A DNA stretch of 8,403 nucleotides from CAIVSN01 sp036171455. Lineage in GTDB: Bacteria > Patescibacteriota > Gracilibacteria > BD1-5 > UBA2023. The notes below the pieces were generated by a model, which worked only from the letters and a program-made list of their open reading frames with translations, was not told the DNA's origin and ran no database searches. This document shows positions 1 to 8,075 of this stretch, piece after piece. The number at the start of each line of letters is the position of its first letter. Positions within the stretch are counted from its first letter, which is position 1. The stretch is from NCBI GenBank assembly GCA_036171455.1, contig JAVHRB010000069.1:1-8403 (forward strand), read 5' to 3'. The translations under genes and the position numbers were made by a program.

Positions 1-23
1 CGGATTGTAGGATCTAGGTCATA

Positions 24-44
24 CCCCGTCAGCTTGCTGCGGGG
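24..44. repeat. Short palindromic dispersed repeat, copy 1
   Basis: The sequence CCCCGTCAGCTTGCTGCG (24-41) continues to GGGG at 44. It folds as CCCCG/CGGGG (24-28 with 40-44) plus CAG/CTG (30-32 with 37-39), with one bulged T and a CTTG loop. The same 18 bases recur in the same orientation at 8364-8381. This copy lies in non-coding DNA just upstream of a terminator and has no T-tract of its own, so it is better called a REP-like palindrome than a terminator. The function is unknown. Confidence 0.6.
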
Positions 45-66
45 TGATTGATTACGAGAATCTATC

Positions 67-100
67 AAAAAAACTCCCGGTATCCACCGGGAGTTTTTTT
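67..100. terminator. Bidirectional intrinsic terminator
   Basis: A perfect 14-bp inverted repeat runs AAAAAAACTCCCGG (67-80), a six-base loop TATCCA, then CCGGGAGTTTTTTT (87-100). The GC core CTCCCGG/CCGGGAG is flanked by A7 and T7, so a U-tract follows the stem on either strand. It probably ends transcription of a gene lying before the window and insulates the gene that starts at 182. No reading frame is convincingly coding in 1-181. The AT-rich stretch 101-170 could hold the promoter for the next gene, but I see no clear -35/-10 pair. Confidence 0.9.
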
Positions 101-181
101 ATACCAATTTTATAAAATCACCCGTTTTTTTGCATTTATTTTGCATATATGACAAAGTAACGGAAGTAACCCTCATATTCT

Positions 182-3100
182 ATGTCTGACACATTATCAA
201 ACGGAGTCAAGAACCAATCAGATCTTGATGCTTCAAAAGAAGTGTGAACACTTTCTTCAAGTGCTCCGAAGGTTGAATCCATTCTCCGGTCGCTTTTGGA
301 AAATATTCGGAACGGGAAAAGCCCCACCAAGGAACAACTGGGTCTATATACTGCTTTGCAATCCCTTCAGGAGGGGGGAGATACAGCAGGTGCTATAGCA
401 CTTATTAATAAACAGCTTGGAGAAGCAGATAAAGCAAAATTCGTACTGGACTCCAAAATCGATAGTATTATGACAGAAACCCGTCAGGCACTCGATCGCG
501 TTAAAAAAAATACCGAAATGAAAATTTCATGAGATCTCGGACCAGTAGTATCCCAGATTTTTGGTTACCAGTCGGATTTTAAGGAGACTTCTGATTATGA
601 TGAGTTTCTCGATCTACTTCGGGCTACGGTACAACTGTCGAAATCTGGAAAAACTGCTGCCGATGCTGCAAAACTAACTCAATTCGACTGGAAGGCTGCT
701 GGACATGATGGACAATATATGTTCGATGATGGAGAATTGACGGAAATCAACGGGTTTTATGCCCATGTTCTTAATAATAAACTTTTGGATCGGGCCGAAC
801 AGTTTTCCGAACTGAAATCTGGCAGGGACCTCATGGTTGCTCTGCTCTGAGTAAAAGATGCTTCATTTGTTTCTCATCGTGGCGTAAAAAGGGTAAAGTA
901 TGAAAAATCTGCAGATTCAAAAGCTGTGGGAAAACATATCATTGTTGAACAAGAAGGGAAAACGGATGTTGTTGATGTGTTGTTTGCGGGAAAGACAACT
1001 CCATGGTCAATTCCACAGGTTCGGAGTATTCTCCAGGATCATTCCATGGAGTCAGGTAAGATTTCTAATGCTCGAATTGAAGAAGTATACGCCATGGTTA
1101 CCGGGGAAAAGATTGCTATCGCTACTCTTGCGGAACATCCGGAAATGGCGCTAAAATTTCAAAAGATGCTTTCTGAGAAAATCAATTTTATGACTCAGAT
1201 TTCCCAACTCAATATGAGTATCGGTTTGCCAGCGGCAAAACTCGATGGTTCCACTGGACTTACTACGATTCTAACGGGAAATTTTGATGCGGTAGCCAAT
1301 CGAGAAGCTGCATTGCTCGCACAAAATATCAGTAAGATTCCTCAAGGGAATGAAGCAGAAACTGGCAAACTCGCGAGTATGGCAGGTCGAGTAGGATTAC
1401 CGCTTCTTGCCGCAGCGCTGACAGGTGGCGTAGCAGTGGCATCATACGAAAACCGAGAAATTTCCAATCGGGCGACATTTGAGGAAATCGCGAACCGATA
1501 TAATAAAGACAAGCCTTTGGATGCGCTCATCCATAATATTTTCCTTGGGAAGGAATATTCACTTCGTTTTGGGGAAAACCATGCCATAGAAGCCTATATC
1601 AAGGCGGTCCGTGCCCAGTTGGCGACTTTCGATTCCGTTGCCCAGGGGAATTTTTCCGATGCGAATATCTCGAAACTTTCAGCAGAGGAACAGCCGATGT
1701 ATCGAGCAGTACAGAAACAGTATCAAATCCTTATAAACAACAAGGTTACTCCGGAAGCTGCAAAAGGATTAATCTCCTGAGTGTTTTATAAAACTATAGA
1801 GAACGATGCAGCGAAACGAGCGAATAGCGAAGATTGGTCATTCCGACTCAGTTTGCTGTTCATTGGATTCGCGAGAGAAGGGGTTTCTGTAGACACGAAG
1901 TATTCGCAAAATTTGGATCTCGCAAGAGAAGGAGGACTGAAAATATCTAAAATGAGCGATGGAGAACTTGCCAAAATCGGCAGCTACCAATTTGATGATA
2001 AGTCTCAAAAATATACGCTTACCCTCACTGGAACTACCAAATTCGATACACTTCCTGCCGGGGTGACTTCTGAAACCAGTGCCAAAGGAGAAGTCGTTCT
2101 CTCATCTGCGGAACCTTTCAAAATTTCCCGCATTATCCATCGTGGCGCTGACAATACGCTTACGGATTCTGGGTATCAAATCGTACTTGGCGGAAAAAAA
2201 GTCGACAAGGTAACTACCATAGCTACTCCGGCCTCCGTAGCGCCAGTAAACGCCCCAATGGATGTAAAGGAGAAGAGAATGCTCGAGAAGGGTCTGCCAG
2301 ATGCACTTTTCTTTTTGGGGCATGTCCGAGATCTCAAAATTAATCATTTGGTGGAACTCCTTTCGAAACAAGATTTTGATGGGGCAAAGACCTATTTGGA
2401 ATCCATTACGATTCAACTAAAAAATGGTTCGACTGGAAAAATGGAAACTTATACTACCCTCAAAAAGAACCTGCTAGCCAATTGGGATAAGGCCGCGTCT
2501 TTCACTACCTATATGTACGGAAACCGCGCGAGCAAATCCAAACAGGAATTCACCCAAGAATTCGTGGATTCGAAAGTCAGGAAACCTGACGTTGTACGTG
2601 CGGAAAAGCGACTTGCCGCAAAATATGGTATCAATATCGAAGTTCCTGAATCTGCCTTTTCCCATCAAGCGAACGGGAAAATCGAAGCAAAGTCTACGGA
2701 AGATATTTTCCCAAATCAAGATAAAACTATTTCTTGTTTTTCTACTCCGCTTGGAGGACTCCACCGTATCGATACGTACGATAACAATGTTACCGTCAGT
2801 TCAAAAACGGTACTTATTGACGATGAAGCGGGCCGATCCCAGATTTTTGATGCGACGCTCAAGACTACGGTCGAAACCAAGGGAATACTGGCTCAGGTTG
2901 CGAAATTGAATACCTATCTCGGTGCTCGTGGAGCGGTAACGGTCGAACAATACAAGGCATACCTCGTATCTGGAGACGTTTCAAAGCTCGGAGTTGCCGG
3001 ATTGAAGGAAGAAAAGAAACCGGTTTTCTTTGAAGCTCGTGCCATGATCCAATGAAACGTGTGTATGAACCGAGTTCATGGTATTGGGTATCCGGTCCTC

Positions 3101-3463
3101 GGATTCCCCGGAGTGTCTCCTCAGACCGTTTCTCGACCGTTACAGCTCGACAGTGGAACTTATGAAGGCGATAGTTTGAATGTTCCTGTCAGTACAGTAG
3201 GAGATTTGGCTGTCGGGGTTAATCCGTTGGTAGTATTGTCAAATGCTATGAAAAAGAATACTCCGGAAAATCCGAATACTCCGAGTGGAAGCAGTACTCA
3301 AATTGAAACTACTACTGGCCAAATTACTGCTCCGACTACTGGACCAATCCATGGAGTAGGTGAGACTATTGTTGCTCCTGCCCCAACTATCACTGGTACG
3401 ATTGTAGCTCCGACGGTACCAGGAGGAAATACTGGAATCCTCGCAGGAATGAGCGCTCCATAG
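182..3463 (+). CDS. Large protein of unknown function, UGA read as Gly
   Basis: The protein is 1093 residues and I do not recognise its family. ATG at 182 is the first start after an in-frame TAA (167-169). There is no close Shine-Dalgarno; GGAAG at 162-166 is too far upstream to be convincing. Five in-frame UGAs at 245, 530, 848, 1778 and 3053 would be glycines 22, 117, 223, 533 and 958. Coding character is continuous across all of them, with no TAA or TAG until 3461. There is no N-terminal signal peptide. The first ~400 residues are charged and look largely helical. A hydrophobic stretch at about 404-422 (VGLPLLAAALTGGVAVAS) could be a membrane segment. Residues about 1026-1093 are rich in Pro, Thr and Gly, with TIVAP repeats, like a flexible linker. 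Cysteines are few. The gene stands alone between the terminator at 67-100 and a new promoter near 3532. Reading of the frame is confident; the function is not inferred. See 3461-3523 for an odd stop region. Confidence 0.93.
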
Positions 3464-3523
3464 ACTGTCCCTCCAGTCGTATCCGGAGGAAGTGTTGGAA
3501 CTCTCGGAGGAATTATATAGTAG
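3461..3523 (+). other. In-frame tail beyond the UAG stop, ending in tandem UAG UAG
   Basis: After the TAG at 3461-3463 the same frame stays open for 18 codons and then meets TAG TAG (3518-3523). The tail (TVPPVVSGGSVGTLGGII) resembles the 18 residues before the stop: GGSVGTLGGI against GGNTGILAGM, with GGAGGA codons at the same places. It therefore looks like former or conditional coding sequence, made by duplication of the C-terminal repeat. Possibilities are a recent CAG-to-TAG nonsense change, a sequencing error, or stop readthrough. TAG clearly acts as a stop at the end of the surface-protein gene (7827), so general UAG recoding is unlikely. Confidence 0.6.
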
Positions 3524-3531
3524 TATATGAA

Positions 3532-3559
3532 TTGACTTATTAATATAAATTTGTATTAC
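3532..3559 (+). promoter_or_regulatory. Probable sigma-70-type promoter for the lipoprotein/surface-protein unit
   Basis: TTGACT (3532-3537) matches 5 of 6 bases of the -35 consensus. TATTAC (3554-3559) follows after 16 bases, matches 4 of 6 bases of the -10 consensus, and is preceded directly by TG. The surrounding sequence is strongly AT-rich. The ATG at 3582 lies 22 bases past the -10 box, which leaves room for a short leader. No operator-like dyad is evident. Confidence 0.5.
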
Positions 3560-3581
3560 TTAAAAGTAAAAATTTGTTCTT

Positions 3582-3842
3582 ATGAAATCCCTTTCATTTC
3601 TGGTTATCACTATTTTTGCAATTATATTGACCAGTATACTTACTGCTTGTGGTCAAAAAGATACAAAAGTAATTCCTTCAGTTTCAAAAACAGCTTCTTT
3701 TTGATTGGATAACGAAAAAAAATCAGGTACTGGAAAAGTGATTTTTCCCCTCAATAATGTTCATTTCAATACTGGAGTTATTCAAGTTCCAGAGCCAATT
3801 ATTACATCTTCCGTACAAAACAGCGGAGGTCTTCTTAAATAA
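3582..3842 (+). CDS. Small lipoprotein, UGA read as Gly
   Basis: The protein is 86 residues. Residues 1-22 form a lipoprotein signal: a Lys near the N-terminus, a hydrophobic core (LVITIFAIILTSIL) and the lipobox LTAC, with Cys23 as the expected lipidated residue. The mature part is about 64 residues, polar, Ser/Lys-rich at first, and has no recognised domain. One in-frame UGA at 3702 (residue 41) would be Gly; without it the product would stop at 40 residues. The gene ends with TAA at 3840, only 6 bases before the ATG of the large surface protein, so the two are probably translated from one transcript that starts near 3560. Its position suggests a small membrane-anchored partner of the surface protein, but that is inference from context only. 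No strong ribosome binding site is visible, which is common in CPR genomes. Confidence 0.85.
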
Positions 3843-3848
3843 TATCCC

Positions 3849-6800
3849 ATGAAAACTTATTTTTTCAAGAGTATACCCATAAGTATTATTGGTATCATTT
3901 TTTCCTTCCAGGCTACTCAATTTGTTCATGCGGCTGAAGTACCTTGTTCCAATTATTCGGCAAGTTTGGCAGGAACTTGTACCCAGTGTTTCGATGAGGG
4001 GAGCATATATCGTGGTGAAGCTGTGAATTCTTTCAAGGATACATATATCAATTCGAGTCCGAATACTGAAATTATGTTCGAAGATACATGGTGAAATTTT
4101 TCATATACAGTTCTTCAACCAGGATCTGGTTTTCGAGATTCCGGGAATTTTTTGCAATTCACCCCTAATTTAACTTGGGATATCTATAATGGAAGACGAT
4201 ATACCGTATTTGCACCAAATTCACGTACAGAATTCCTGAGATTTGCTCCAGGTCATGGTATCGTTTTTGAGACGGCTACGAATACTATGAATCGCAATAG
4301 TCCAGCACTGAGAATGGAAGTTTTATCCAAGACACAATCGTACAGTAATGGGGCACTTGATTCAAATTTCATCGTTCATAAGGAGTGTGCTTTCGTTACT
4401 CCAAGATGGTGTGGAGATGGGGTAGTGGATTCCGGAGAATCTTGTGATTCTGGAAATCAAAACGGGCAAAATTGAGCTACTTGTTCTAATTCTTGTGCCG
4501 TGGTTCCCGTAATCGGATGATCGTTTGATTTATCGATTAAAAAATTCGTTAATAATACCACTCAAGATGCTCAAGATGGAAATCCAGTAGACCTTTTTCA
4601 AAATACAGCTTTCCAATATATTGTCCGTGCAAAAAATGAAGGTCCCATACCAACGAGCGGTATCACCACAGTAAGCGATCCAGGTCCGGATACCGGGGTA
4701 AACTTTACCGGTACTCCTTTTGGAGTTGGATGGCTATGTACGGTACAATGAAGAGGATTTTCTTGTACTACTACTTCTGTAGTTCAGCCCTGACAGGATT
4801 TCAATGAAATAGTAGTTCAAGCAGTTACTACCAATGTTACTGGGACTTTCAGAAATCTCGCCACCGTTGCCAATCCCAATGAAAATCCCGCTGGGAATTA
4901 TGGCAATAACAATAGTGATCCTGCTAATGTTCGAGTTCTTACACCATCCGTTACGCCCACTTGTGTAGGATTGGTTGCTACACCATCAAATGGATGAGTG
5001 GCTCTTAATTCATCGCTCTCTTGTTCCTATTCAAATGTTCCAGCAAATACTACCCTTAGGATTGATTGTGGTAACGGTTCAGCAGTAGCCAACATTGGAA
5101 CGACAGCAAATGGTGGACCATTTCAATGATCGACGACTTGTAATTATTTGACCAGTGGTACTTTTACGCCTACTTGTACTATTTTTACCCCAACTCATAG
5201 TATTACCAGTCCCGCTTGTACTACGAGTGTGACTGCGATTGGTGAAAATTCTACACTTTTCGATCTCACACTCAAGAAATACGTAGATAATATTTCTCAA
5301 GATGCCCAAGATGGATTGCCGGTTGCTATAGGGATAGATACAAACTTCAATTATATTGTTCGAGTAACGAACAATGGTTCGTCAATCACATCTGGAACTA
5401 CGACAGTTACAGATCCGGGTCCTACTGCTGGTGTAGATTTTATTGGAACGCCATATGGAACGGATTGGACATGTTCTAGAACCGGTAGAACCATTTCATG
5501 TGCTTCTACTAATGCTGTACCTTCTGGTTCTAATTTTCCTGATATTACCATTCCAGCAGTTACTACCAATGTTACTGGGACTTTCAGAAATCTCGCCACC
5601 GTTGCCAATCCCAATGAAAATCCCGCTGGGAATTACGGAAATAACAATAGTGATCCAGCAAATGTTATAGTTACTACTGCTACTACGGCTTCTGTGTGTA
5701 GCTCGCTTACTTCGTCTCTCACGACGAATCCGCACACTCCATCGTATAGTTCGGTACTCACTTGTGCAGCTACTGCAGCTGCCGGATCGAACCCGACATA
5801 TCGTATCGATTGTGGAAATGGCACAAGTATCAATAGTTCTACGGGAACATGTAATTATTCAGCGTTTGCTACCAATCATGCATCGTGTAGTGTAAACGGG
5901 GAACTCGCTGCTGATATACCAAATTCTTGTAGAGCGGATATAACTTCCACTTCCATTGGTGGTGGTGGTGGTTCTATCTGTGAACGACTTACCTATACAG
6001 TCGTAAGTGCTATTAACGGTATCTATTCCCTTGCTATGACTTGTTCTGCGACTTCGGCAGCAGGATTAAATCCTCCTATTCGGGTTGATTGTGGAAATGG
6101 TACTTCCTTTACGGGAGCAACAGGAATATGTAGCTATACTACTCCGATTTCTCCAGTGAATATGACGGCAATATGCTACGTAAACGGTTCAACCCAGGGA
6201 TTGCCAGGAATTCCATATGGAACGATGAGTTATGGAAGTTGTAAACAATCCATTGCGTATTCGGCATGTCCAAATTGTGGAGGATCATCTTTGCCATACT
6301 GTGGAAACGGTATTGTCGACGTATGGACGAAAACTATTTCCTCTCCCGTACCAATTTCTGGAGCACAGAGTTGCGTTGCAGTAACTCGTCAGGAAACCCA
6401 GATAGTCGGAGGTGTAGCGAGGTTAGTGGATGTATTTGATCATTACAATTGTATCGTCAAAACTACGGAGACTTGCGATGCGGGTTCCGCGAACGGTGGT
6501 CCGATTAACAATGATTTCTGCCAGAACTGTCAATTGCACACTACAACTACAACGCCAAATGCGAGTCCGCTATTCATTTCGTACCATCCGTTTGATAGTG
6601 CCCGACCAAGCGGACTTCCGGTTAGCTATTATCAATGGATAATTGGGAACAATGTTCCGGTATTCGATACAGGAGATAGGTTTGCTATTACTTCTCCATT
6701 TCCTACCATTTTATCTGGAAATTCCGCGAAATTCGAAAATATTTCACCATTAATATCTCCTTCTGGTACGATAAATACAACTTTCTGACCTCAGGAATGT

Positions 6801-7829
6801 ATTGGTGCTGGTTCAGCTGATTTTGGTAGTGGAATTGTTCCTTGCACCAATCAGAGAACGATTTTTACTGTTGGTGCCAGCGGTGTAGTGAATTCGATAA
6901 ATGGAGGTGGTAGTCAAAGATACCTCGGTGATAGTTTGACGGTTCCTACAGGATCTGCTACTGCCGATGTAAATCCTCCGCTCAGCTATGGTTCTGCCGT
7001 TTTGCAAAATAATTTTACCGTCAGCGTAGGATTCCTTAAAGAACCTCTCCGGGTACGGGTTTCCAAGCAAGCGGTGAGTAATACTGCCGGTGGAAACGCC
7101 TATATAGGAGCAAAAGTCGGTTACAGCGTGAATACGATTACCAACGAATTCCTGTCCAGTATAAAATCCGGAAACTTTGTCGTTACATCAAATGCGAGCA
7201 ATGTGGGGAATTCATTGAATGGTGCTGATGGTACCATAGGTGTCCAAAGTGCGGAAAATATAAATGTCGGTAGTACGAATGTTGGAACATGACCTTCTGA
7301 TATCCATATTTCATGAATGGCCGATTTCAATTTTATGAATTTCGTGAAGATGGGGGATGCTCCGAATATCTATACGATTAAAAAAGGAACCGTTACTATT
7401 GATGGAGATATCCAACTCAAGGGAATCGGTACTCTTCTTATCGAAGAAGGAACCCTGATTATCAATGGAAATATTACGTATGTTGATGCGAATTCGAGCT
7501 GGTCGTTCGTAGTAGTAAAACCTGATGCGACCACTGGAGTATCCATTCAAATACACAGTACTGTAGATACCATTTCCGGAGTTTATATGGCTTTGGATGG
7601 TAAGATGATTGGTTCTGCACCTTCCATTGTACAATTGGCCGTAGATGGAAATGTGTATGCGAATCTGTCGGATCTCGTAAATAGCCGAACCTTTATCCAT
7701 GCTACTGAAGGTTCAAGTGCGCTCTCGACGGGGGTAACTATTAATTACTCGACTCGGGCATTCAAAAATCCACCACCATTGCTTTCTAAATACTTGGAGC
7801 AGTACACCCTGAGAAAAATTTCTAGATAG
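3849..7829 (+). CDS. Giant secreted modular surface protein with DUF11 and Cys-rich domains, UGA read as Gly
   Basis: The protein is 1326 residues. A Sec signal peptide (1-28 or 1-29, cleavage near VHA/AE) is followed by a beta-rich region of unknown type to about 187. Next is a CGDGVVDSGESCDSG...C module (188-217), like the Myxococcus Cys-rich repeat family TIGR02232. DUF11 domain 1 spans about 225-362, with the motifs YIVRAKNEG and NLATVANPNENPAGNYGNNNSDP. Cys-rich Ig/PKD-like module 1 covers about 373-465, DUF11 domain 2 about 470-607, module 2 about 616-703, a Gly5 linker 704-708, and module 3 about 710-811. Each module carries RIDCGNG or RVDCGNG. A second CGNGIVD...ETCDAG motif begins at C818. 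The C-terminal third lacks Cys after about 1000, is Val/Ile/Gly/Asn-rich and resembles a beta-helix stem (about 1178-1280), ending in NPPPLLSKYLEQY. No sortase motif or C-terminal membrane segment is seen. Ten in-frame UGAs would be Gly at residues 82, 209, 224, 301, 315, 383, 427, 980, 1148 and 1156. It is probably a cell-surface adhesin or structural protein. Confidence 0.94.
4521..4931 (+). repeat. DUF11 repeat unit 1 in the surface-protein gene
   Basis: This 411-bp segment aligns without gaps to 5256-5666, 735 bp downstream (245 codons, in frame). Bases 4820-4900 are identical to 5555-5635 (81 bp). Over 4820-4931 there are four mismatches in 112 bases, all at third codon positions. The 5' part is much more diverged at both DNA and protein level. 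Unit 1 carries UGA codons at 4749 and 4791. Confidence 0.95.
5256..5666 (+). repeat. DUF11 repeat unit 2 in the surface-protein gene
   Basis: This is the sister copy of 4521-4931. At the two positions where unit 1 has UGA, this unit has GGT (5484 and 5526). The first 300 bases are diverged from unit 1, while 5555-5635 is identical to it. This pattern suggests either gene conversion or strong local constraint after duplication of the DUF11 plus Cys-module block. Confidence 0.95.
5958..5972 (+). repeat. (GGT)5 microsatellite coding a Gly5 linker
   Basis: Five GGT codons in a row encode residues 704-708 and separate Cys-rich module 2 from module 3. This is a simple repeat that could change length by slippage without breaking the frame. 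Confidence 0.8.
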
Positions 7830-7831
7830 TT

Positions 7832-7951
7832 AAAACCCCGCAAAAACGCGAACTCCTTGTCAATTTCTGTGTTCCTTGTTCAACGTACCTACGTACGTCT
7901 CACTGCGGTACTCGAAATTGACTTCGGATTTCATCGTTTTTGCGGGGTTTT
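7832..7951. repeat. Nested inverted repeat, 120 bp, terminator-like
   Basis: The outer arms AAAACCCCGCAAAAACG (7832-7848) and CGTTTTTGCGGGGTTTT (7935-7951) are perfect 17-bp inverted repeats. Inside them GTCAATTTC (7859-7867) pairs with GAAATTGAC (7914-7922), and GTACC (7885-7889) pairs with GGTAC (7907-7911). A CGTACCTACGTACG palindromic stretch lies near the centre. The element starts three bases after the TAG of the surface-protein gene. The GC-rich arm followed by TTTT could end transcription on either strand. The 86-base interior is far longer than a normal terminator loop, so the element could also be a MITE-like insertion or a structured RNA. It encodes no convincing protein. Confidence 0.8.
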
Positions 7952-8049
7952 CGGAAGTGATTGAACGGAGAGTATGTAAATATGACAAGCAAGATAGTTA
8001 TCTACGACTCCGAAACGGTTTTCGGAGGTTATTGGACAGACAATGCTTT
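7952..8049. other. Non-coding gap with one short hairpin
   Basis: This gap separates the nested inverted repeat from the elp3 terminator. CTCCGAAA (8008-8015) and TTTCGGAG (8020-8027) form an 8-bp stem with a CGGT loop and no T-tract on either side. An ATG at 7982 with GGAGAG nine bases upstream opens a frame on the plus strand, but the frame runs into antisense of elp3, so I do not call it a gene. Confidence 0.4.
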
Positions 8050-8073
8050 AAAAAAGCCCGAGCAGACTTTTTT
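8050..8073 (-). terminator. Intrinsic terminator of elp3
   Basis: In the minus-strand transcript the sequence begins two bases after the elp3 UAA. It folds as AAAAAAGUCU paired with GGGCUUUUUU around a GCUC loop: ten pairs, two of them G-U wobbles, ending in six U. In the plus-strand transcript the wobbles become A-C mismatches, so the hairpin is stable only in the elp3 direction. Confidence 0.75.
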
Positions 8074-8075
8074 GT

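Noticed and set aside
1..240. Plus-strand frame 1 that stays open under table 25 from the window edge past 182
   Set aside because: It runs through the palindromic repeat and the strong terminator at 67-100 and overlaps the start of the large gene; its translation shows no protein-like features.
2592..2909. Plus-strand frame in another phase within the first large gene, and several minus-strand frames (for example 2102-2416 and 2474-2764)
   Set aside because: They lie wholly inside well-supported coding sequence, have odd composition (rich in Arg, Ser, Lys or Leu) and no family resemblance.
4521..5666. CRISPR-like or transposon repeat
   Set aside because: Only two copies occur, they lie in frame within one gene and correspond to DUF11 domains. 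There are no spacers, transposase or terminal inverted repeats.
4092..7316. UGA as tryptophan (table 4) or selenocysteine
   Set aside because: UGA aligns with GGT codons in the sister repeat and with Gly in Elp3, and UGG is used normally for Trp. Ten UGAs in one structural protein with no SECIS-like hairpins beside them do not fit selenocysteine.
7311..7700. Minus-strand open frame antisense to the surface-protein C-terminus
   Set aside because: It is rich in Ile, Ser and Arg, as expected for the complement of Asn/Asp/Gly-rich coding sequence, and has no motif or ribosome binding site.
182..7829. Series of separate short genes or frameshifted pseudogenes, each ending in TGA
   Set aside because: The pieces are all in the same frame, abut exactly at TGA codons and keep domain structure across them. 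Reading UGA as Gly gives two long intact proteins, so neither frameshifts nor true stops are needed.
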